From NCBI RefSeq assembly GCF_003254575.1, contig NZ_QJUA01000006.1, positions 62,001 to 126,000 of the forward strand: 64,000 nucleotides of DNA, in the 5' to 3' direction. Made by a program: the position numbers and the translations under genes. The stretch is from Mycobacterium kyogaense. GTDB taxonomy: Bacteria > Actinomycetota > Actinomycetes > Mycobacteriales > Mycobacteriaceae. Under the pieces are notes generated by a model. It did no database searches and was not told where the DNA came from. It saw only the letters and a list, made by a program, of their open reading frames with translations. Below are positions 58,756 to 64,000 of this stretch, piece after piece (the first letter of the stretch is position 1; the number at the start of each line of letters is the position of its first letter).

Positions 58756-60537
58756 CTAGGCGGAGTGTTCGCCGGGGCACGCGTTCGCGCAACCATGGAC
58801 ATCGCGCCATGCGCGTTCGATGAACGTCACGAGCCGGTCGACTGACGCCGGACCGGTACGGTTGCGCCACACCACATGGCCGTCGGGTCTCACCACGACC
58901 GCGCCGTGGTCACCCACCTGGAGCAGGTCGACCGCGTCTGTGCCGGTCACTGCGACGACGGTGAGCGGCGCGAGAATCGGATGTTCGGCAAGGGCTTCGG
59001 TCCATTGCCGCGGATCGGCGGTCAAGAGGGTGAGCCCCCGTCGGCGGATGGCCTCGTGGGTCGATACCTCGACACCGGCGGGTGACGTGATGGTCGCATG
59101 CGGGAGGCGTGCGCCAGGGTGGGTGGTCGGGCGATAGAGTGCGACGTCTCCCGCGGGGCAGGGTCCCTCGGAGTCGTCGATCAGCGGGCTCTGGTAGGCG
59201 TAGCCGAACTCCAGGCCGCTGGCGACGAAGTGTTCCTCCTGTCCCGGGATGGCCTCGGCCATGCGCCGACGCAGTCGCACGCTGCGCGCGTTCTTCCGCA
59301 GCAGGCGCCGGGTTCGCGATGTCTGTGCGGTGGTCAGCGCGTCCGCGACGGCCGCGACGATCCGGTCGGGAAGCCAGTGCAGCGGCAGCGTGCCGAAGAG
59401 CTCGGTGGCCAGGTGCAGGGACCGGTTGGTGATGCCCAGCGGCGCGGTGACGTGGTCGAGGGCGAAATGGTTGTGGGTGCTCTGCGCGGCGAACCGCTCG
59501 ATGACCGGCCGCCGCTCGATCTCGTAGGTGTCCAGCAGTGACTCCGATGCGCCGTCCCGCAGCACCGCTGCGAGCTTCCAGGCGAGGTTGTGGGCGTCCT
59601 GCACCCCGCTGTTCAGACCGAACCCGCCGGTATGCGGAAACCGATGCGCGGCATCGCCGACGAGAAGCAGCCGACCCTGCCGAAATCGGTCGGCGATCTG
59701 CCGGGTCATGGTCCAGGTGCCGGTCGAGCGGATCCGGTACTCGGTGGACCCGATGACCTCGGGCAGGATCGCATTCCAGTAGCGCCGACTGTCACGCGCG
59801 ATCGTCTGCGCGGTATGCAGATACGGCGTCATCAGCACGTAGTCGTCGTCGGCGTGGGCGATCATCACGCCGCTGAAGCGCGGGTGGTAGATCCAGCTCA
59901 GCAGCGGTCGGCTCGCACCTTCCGGGTACAGCCTGGGGGCGTGGAAGAAGACACTGCCCATGTTGGCGAGCACAGGGCCGCTCATGGTGATTCCGGCGGC
60001 ATCCCGCAGACCACTGTTCGCGCCATCGGCAGCGATGACGAACCGCGGGACGACGACATCGGGGTCGTGATCGTCGGACCGCAGAACCACTTTGCTGCCC
60101 AGGATCTCGGCGTGGCAGCCGCGGCGGAAGTCGACGAGGGGCTCGTTCTCCACGGCGTTCCACAGCACCGGCATGAGCAGATGCTGACCGATGTGGGAGA
60201 TGAGGTGACGACTGTGTGTGCGGACCTCCGCGAGCCGGTCCGGCTGGGACAGCAGGTCGATCTCACCGATCGGATCGGAACGGACATCGGTGCACCAGCG
60301 GATGATGTTGACGGTGTCGATCGGCGGTGTGATCGCGTCCAGCGCGGCGCCCAGGTCCGGGGAAGCCTGCTGCCAGATCTCCAGCGTCCGCGCATTGATG
60401 ACGTGCGCCGCCGGGTGCATGCGCGGGTCCCGACGCTCCTCGACAAGGGTGCTGGCGATGCCATAGCGCGCGAGCAGCAGCGCCATGGTCGATCCCGCGG
60501 CGCCGGCACCGACGATGACGATCGGTTCAGTGGGCAT
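58756..60537 (-). CDS. FAD-dependent aromatic monooxygenase (PheA/MhpA family)
   Basis: 593 residues of the class A flavoprotein hydroxylases. FAD-binding GAGAAGSTMALLLARYG is near residue 9, and ADGANSGLRDAAG near 168 is a DG-type motif. GDAAHRFPHTGGFGLNSGVQDAHNLAWKLA near 295 is the conserved FAD/NADPH region. A thioredoxin-like C-terminal domain starts near 430. It would add oxygen to a phenolic ring to give a catechol-type product. It follows the dioxygenase by three bases. The HVINARTLEIW stretch near 45 is also typical. Substrate unknown. Confidence 0.9.
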   Translation of the reverse strand: MPTEPIVIVGAGAAGSTMALLLARYGIASTLVEERRDPRMHPAAHVINARTLEIWQQASPDLGAALDAITPPIDTVNIIRWCTDVRSDPIGEIDLLSQPDRLAEVRTHSRHLISHIGQHLLMPVLWNAVENEPLVDFRRGCHAEILGSKVVLRSDDHDPDVVVPRFVIAADGANSGLRDAAGITMSGPVLANMGSVFFHAPRLYPEGASRPLLSWIYHPRFSGVMIAHADDDYVLMTPYLHTAQTIARDSRRYWNAILPEVIGSTEYRIRSTGTWTMTRQIADRFRQGRLLLVGDAAHRFPHTGGFGLNSGVQDAHNLAWKLAAVLRDGASESLLDTYEIERRPVIERFAAQSTHNHFALDHVTAPLGITNRSLHLATELFGTLPLHWLPDRIVAAVADALTTAQTSRTRRLLRKNARSVRLRRRMAEAIPGQEEHFVASGLEFGYAYQSPLIDDSEGPCPAGDVALYRPTTHPGARLPHATITSPAGVEVSTHEAIRRRGLTLLTADPRQWTEALAEHPILAPLTVVAVTGTDAVDLLQVGDHGAVVVRPDGHVVWRNRTGPASVDRLVTFIERAWRDVHGCANACPGEHSA

Positions 60538-60540
60538 GTG

Positions 60541-61230
60541 TCACAGCGTCTTCCACGTGATCGCGCGCTTGTTGGATCGCGGCTTCGTGCCGGGCCGCGT
60601 GCCGGCGCCCCTGGCGAGGAGCTGCTCGGAGTCGGCACCGGCGCGCAGTCGCTCGAGCAGGTAGTCGGGATCTATGTCGACACCGATGGGGTTGTCGTCG
60701 AATTCGCGGCTGTTGAAGTAGTCCGCGGTCTGCTGTGCGGTGGGGAAATTCTCGGTCTGGAACTCCAGCCGAATGCCCTCGGGGTCCTCGTAGTAGAGGC
60801 TGGTAGTCGGCCCGTGGTTGATGGCCCACACCGGGGTGATGCCGACGCCTTTGAGTCGTTCGTAGGTCAGCAGCAGCTTCTCCACGGAGACGAACGTGAA
60901 GGCCAGATGGTCGATGCCGTAGGTCTTGCGGCGCCACCGCGACAGAGGGAAGGCGTAGCGCAGTGGTGGCGGGAGTTTGACCAGGGCCAGCCGGTGACTC
61001 TCGTGATCCCATGTGAGAAAAGCGATCTGGCCGTCTTCGTGGACCACGCGTGCCCCGAAGACATGGCCGTACCACTCGATCATCTCGGCGCTGCGCGCCG
61101 TCTTGACGACCCAGTGCGCGATGAAGTCCGGTACCAGACGATCCGGGAGATCGTCGAGATCCGGTGCGGTGGCGGCGGTATCGGCATCGTCTGAGTGGTC
61201 CGGTTGCAAGGGATTGGGTGTGGCACTCAT
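60541..61230 (-). CDS. One-domain VOC-type extradiol dioxygenase
   Basis: 229 residues, a single vicinal-oxygen-chelate domain. Possible iron ligands are His in FIAHWVVKT near residue 38, His in GIDHLAFTF near 104 and Glu in GIRLEFQTE near 150. A Lys/Arg-rich tail follows. In context it should cleave a catechol next to a hydroxyl. The family also includes isomerases, but the flanking hydroxylase and FAH hydrolase favour ring cleavage. It overlaps the FAH gene by four bases. Confidence 0.8.
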   Translation of the reverse strand: MSATPNPLQPDHSDDADTAATAPDLDDLPDRLVPDFIAHWVVKTARSAEMIEWYGHVFGARVVHEDGQIAFLTWDHESHRLALVKLPPPLRYAFPLSRWRRKTYGIDHLAFTFVSVEKLLLTYERLKGVGITPVWAINHGPTTSLYYEDPEGIRLEFQTENFPTAQQTADYFNSREFDDNPIGVDIDPDYLLERLRAGADSEQLLARGAGTRPGTKPRSNKRAITWKTL

Positions 61231-62195
61231 GGGTTCGAGCTCCCGTCGATGGTGATGGTGGTGCGCTGTGTGCCGAGGTCCAGGGTCCCGGCGGCGTTGC
61301 GGATGGACGCCGTGACGACGTCACCGGGCTTCAGATAGGGCTTGCGCTGGTTCATCCTGATGAAGGCGGCCCACAGCCGGTTCTCGGGCAGCAGCGCTGT
61401 GGCGAGTCGACGGATGACGGCCGGCGGAGAGCCCGCCACGATGCCGTGCGGCGTGCCGGTCAGCAGGACGTCCCCGGGATCGGAGTTGCAGAATTCACTC
61501 ATCTCGGTGAGTGTTTCGGCGGGTTTGTAGAGCATGTTCGCGGTGTTGTCGGCCTGCCGCGGCGACCCGTTGACCTCGAGTCGCAGCTCCAGGTCGTCGA
61601 GGAGGCCGAAGTCGTCGGGCTCGAGGACCGCGAGCACCGGTCCGAGGGGGCAGAATCCGCGATAGCTCTTGCCTTTGAGGAACTGTCCCTGCGGGAGCTG
61701 GATGTCTCGGGCCGAGAGGTCGTTGGCGATGGTCACGCCGAAGACGTACTCGGGCAGGTTCTCAGCGGTGATCGTGACCGGTGCATCGACCGTGCCGCGC
61801 AGCACCAGCGCGAGTTCGATCTCGTAGTCGAGCAGGGTCACGTGCGCAGGGCGGACGACCGGGTCGTTGGGTCCGGTGACGGCCGCGTCGGTCTTGTCGA
61901 AGAACAGGTTGAACTCGCGCGCGTCGGGGTCCATCCCCGATTCGATGGCGTGCTGACGATAGTTCGCCCCCTGGCACATCACCCGGCACGGAACCGTGAC
62001 CGGGGAGAGCAGATCGACATCGTCGAGCCCGACCTCCGCAGGCTCTGCTGCGGCAGCGGTCCAGTCGGCCCGGCCGCGCTCGATCAGGTCCGCGGTCCGC
62101 GGGTAGTCCCCGCTCAGTGGCGAGATGCGCTCACCGGTGAGTACACCCCACGAGGCGCGCTCGGTGCGTGAGTATCGGACGAGATGGACGACCAT
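61227..62195 (-). CDS. Fumarylacetoacetate hydrolase (FAH) family protein
   Basis: 322 residues of the FAH superfamily. Metal ligands lie in LLDYEIELALVL near residue 122 and VTIANDLSARDIQ near 154, followed by GKSYRGFCPLGPVL and LTGTPHGIVAG near 248. In meta-cleavage pathways these proteins hydrolyse acylpyruvates or hydrate dienoates. It opens the likely operon FAH - dioxygenase - monooxygenase - AceE-like. GGGAG lies just before the ATG, and 110 bases separate it from the PucR gene upstream. Confidence 0.9.
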   Translation of the reverse strand: MVVHLVRYSRTERASWGVLTGERISPLSGDYPRTADLIERGRADWTAAAAEPAEVGLDDVDLLSPVTVPCRVMCQGANYRQHAIESGMDPDAREFNLFFDKTDAAVTGPNDPVVRPAHVTLLDYEIELALVLRGTVDAPVTITAENLPEYVFGVTIANDLSARDIQLPQGQFLKGKSYRGFCPLGPVLAVLEPDDFGLLDDLELRLEVNGSPRQADNTANMLYKPAETLTEMSEFCNSDPGDVLLTGTPHGIVAGSPPAVIRRLATALLPENRLWAAFIRMNQRKPYLKPGDVVTASIRNAAGTLDLGTQRTTITIDGSSNP

Positions 62196-62305
62196 CGACG
62201 ACTCCCGTCTGCCGGTTCCCGCGACCGGCTCGATGACCAGTCAACTGCGAGGCGGACCCGCGGCACCTGGCCTCGAGTCCAGGATCGACGCGCCGACGTG
62301 AGCGC

Positions 62306-63628
62306 TCAGTCCAAGGGGCGGGAGCTCGGTTCCAGCACGACGTCGCCGAGCTCCTCGACGAGGGTGAGCGCTGCGTGCAAGTGGAGGCGGCGGATCGTCG
62401 TGGGCCGGCCCCGCAGCTGCTCCGCACGCTGAACCCGGTACGCGACGGTGTTCCGGGCGACCTGCAGATCGGCGGCCGTGGCGGCCAGGCTCCTGTCCCG
62501 GTCGAGGTAGCACTTCAGGGTGTGACGCACGGTTCTCACCGCCTCGGCGCTGCCGGCCAGATCGCCGAGTTCGCGTGTGACGAACTCTCGGGCCGCGGGG
62601 AGGTCGGTGCTGAGCATCGCCACGATGTCGAGGTCTTCGTAGCGGAACACGCAACCCGGTCGCGTGGACATCGAGCCGATCCGCGCCACCTCTGCTGCCC
62701 GCCGGTGACTCTGGCGAAAGCCCTCCACCCCGGCGCCCGCCGTACCGATCGCGATGCGGACGCCCGGCGGTGGTGAGACCGTGGGCATCACAGCTTCGGG
62801 CGGCGTCGTCGTCCGTGAACCCCAGGCCCACACCCGCTGCGCACCGATGGGATGCACGAGCGTCGACGCGCACCCTGCCGCGGCGAGCGCCTGTGCTGCA
62901 ACGATTTTCAGCTGCGCCGGTTCAACGGACACCGCTGGACCGGTCCAGACGATGATCCCGAGATGCCAGCGGTTCAGGTCGTAGCCGAGAACCCGGACCG
63001 CCCGGTCCGTCGGCACGGGCGTACCCGCCAGCAGGTCCTCGACGATCTGGGCGCGCAGCGCCACCGAACCCGCCACCCACTCCTCGTGTGCGCGTGTGTA
63101 TTCCGCGGCCATCTGCGTGGTGAGGACGTCGACGATGCCGAACAGCACCTCGTTGATCCGCCGCATCTCGGTGAATCGCTGCGCCTCCGGAACGACACGT
63201 TCGGCGGCGTCGAGCAGAAAGCCGACTGCTGTCGAGTGGGCGAGGTGGATGCTCCGCAGCATGTGTTCGATGCCGATGCCGCGCGCCACCACCTCCATCG
63301 GCCCGGCGAGCACCTCTGGCATCTGCGCGAAGGACACGTCGTCGTCGAGGGCGACCAGGGACAGGGCGCCGAGCGCGACAGCTTCGCACCCCTTGGCGAC
63401 CTCATCGGCGACCACGTCCACCGCCAGTTCGGGTATCTCCGCAGTGACACGCGCCGCCATGAGCGCACCCAGTTCGACAGCCCAGCCGGCGGGGCCCGGG
63501 CCCAGCGCTTCCGCGAGCAGCTGAGCACGCTCGGGCAGGACGGAGCTGTCCGGAAAGGCCCCCGGGGTCCGCGGTTCCAGTTCGGCGAACCAGGGTGTGA
63601 TTCGCGCTGTCGGACCCTCTCTAGGCAA
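62306..63628 (-). CDS. PucR/CdaR-type transcriptional activator
   Basis: About 440 residues. The N-terminal part is helical and of unknown ligand. Between residues about 255 and 370 is a GGDEF-like/CdaR middle domain (LNRWHLGIIVWTGPAV near 230). The C-terminal HTH_30 domain reads CYLDRDRSLAATAADLQVARNTVAYRVQRAEQL near 400. This fits a regulator of the adjacent aromatic-type operon. The TTG at 63628, inside the P450 stop region, is the only start codon upstream of the conserved part; its ribosome site is weak, so the start is uncertain. It lies between the P450 and the operon, all leftward. Confidence 0.85.
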   Translation of the reverse strand: MPREGPTARITPWFAELEPRTPGAFPDSSVLPERAQLLAEALGPGPAGWAVELGALMAARVTAEIPELAVDVVADEVAKGCEAVALGALSLVALDDDVSFAQMPEVLAGPMEVVARGIGIEHMLRSIHLAHSTAVGFLLDAAERVVPEAQRFTEMRRINEVLFGIVDVLTTQMAAEYTRAHEEWVAGSVALRAQIVEDLLAGTPVPTDRAVRVLGYDLNRWHLGIIVWTGPAVSVEPAQLKIVAAQALAAAGCASTLVHPIGAQRVWAWGSRTTTPPEAVMPTVSPPPGVRIAIGTAGAGVEGFRQSHRRAAEVARIGSMSTRPGCVFRYEDLDIVAMLSTDLPAAREFVTRELGDLAGSAEAVRTVRHTLKCYLDRDRSLAATAADLQVARNTVAYRVQRAEQLRGRPTTIRRLHLHAALTLVEELGDVVLEPSSRPLD

Positions 63629-64000
63629 TTTTGATCGGCAGTGTCGCCCATCCGCGCAGGACGCGGGTGTCCCGCCGCCGGCCTTCGCCGGCCAGGACCG
63701 GGTTCGGATATCGATCGAAGAACGTGCGTAGGCCCACCGCACCCTCCGTCCGCGCCAGAGCTGCACCCAGACAGAAATGCCGGCCCCCGGAGAACGACAG
63801 GTGTCGCCCGGCATTGTCGCGGGTCACGTCGAAGAGGTGGGGGTTCGGGAAGACCCCGGGGTCACGGTTGGCGCCGGCCAGGTACAGCACGACCGCCTCG
63901 CCGGCCCGGATCGTGTGTCCCGCAACGTTGTTGTCTTTCACCGCGATGCGTGCGGTGAGTTGCACGGGCGATTCGAGCCGCAGGATCTCTTCGACGGCGT
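63621..64000 (-). CDS. Cytochrome P450, C-terminal part (5' end outside window)
   Basis: The last 126 or so residues of a bacterial P450. They contain the late ExxR-side region (ILRLESPVQLTARIAV), the haem-binding loop FSGGRHFCLGAALAR with the Cys ligand, and a final segment RVLRGWATLPIKIA. The gene is cut by the window edge. The stop overlaps the putative PucR start. Together with the monooxygenase it may hydroxylate the catabolic substrate, but this is inference from context. No ferredoxin is adjacent in the window. Confidence 0.9.
   Translation of the reverse strand, partial: AVEEILRLESPVQLTARIAVKDNNVAGHTIRAGEAVVLYLAGANRDPGVFPNPHLFDVTRDNAGRHLSFSGGRHFCLGAALARTEGAVGLRTFFDRYPNPVLAGEGRRRDTRVLRGWATLPIKIA

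Overview
The window is very GC-rich, with tightly packed genes, frequent ATGA start/stop overlaps and several GTG/TTG starts. It carries lineage-specific mycobacterial families: a bimodular Pks with PapA3, MmpL10, FadD23 and a PE-PPE-domain acyltransferase, an MmpS/MmpL pair, Aac(2')-I and a HemD/winged-helix fusion. This points to a mycobacterium, most likely a fast-growing Mycolicibacterium related to M. smegmatis. The block from sdhB to fecB2 runs largely parallel, from memory, to Rv0247c-Rv0265c of M. tuberculosis. No rRNA, tRNA, CRISPR array, insertion sequence or phage gene was seen, and no stretch over 300 bases lacks a gene.

Region 1 (1-15.7 kb) is the trehalose polyphleate (TPP) locus. 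It holds a leftward Pks cut by the window edge, then rightward papA3, mmpL10, fadD23 and the PE-PPE-type acyltransferase, closed by a convergent Gap-like membrane protein. Region 2 (15.7-23 kb) has a flavin reductase, a 53-residue protein, a large acyl-CoA dehydrogenase and a leftward succinate dehydrogenase 1 operon (small Rv0250c-like protein, SdhC, SdhA, SdhB). That operon ends, through an ATGA overlap, in an unrecognised protein made of six 12-residue repeats followed by 14 cysteines at every third residue. This is the most unusual object in the window.

Region 3 (22.7-37 kb) is metabolic and stress-related. It has an isocitrate lyase/PEP mutase family enzyme, a universal stress protein, an ECF sigma factor with three Asp23/Gls24-type genes, assimilatory nitrite reductase nirBD, and a 7Fe-type ferredoxin behind a DosR-like box. 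It continues with a CbiX-type chelatase plus a HemD-like regulator (siroheme for NirB), 5-oxoprolinase subunits pxpBC with aac(2')-I, and an EamA exporter. A queuosine-precursor transporter, the FecB2 iron-siderophore lipoprotein, a TetR regulator and a LysE exporter complete it.

Region 4 (37-56.3 kb) is accessory and modular; most modules have their own regulator. A ROK regulator faces a six-gene ABC importer/oxidoreductase/isomerase operon. A TetR faces an APC permease plus amidohydrolase. A TetR faces mmpS-mmpL, and a MarR faces an SDR. An HxlR lies upstream of an MDR-type reductase. Perfect inverted repeats in several of the divergent gaps look like operators.

Region 5 (56.4-64 kb) is a leftward aromatic-type catabolic block: a P450 (cut by the right edge), a PucR-type activator, an FAH-family hydrolase, a one-domain extradiol dioxygenase, an FAD monooxygenase and an AceE/transketolase-like thiamine enzyme without visible E2/E3 partners. 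The substrate cannot be read from the sequence.
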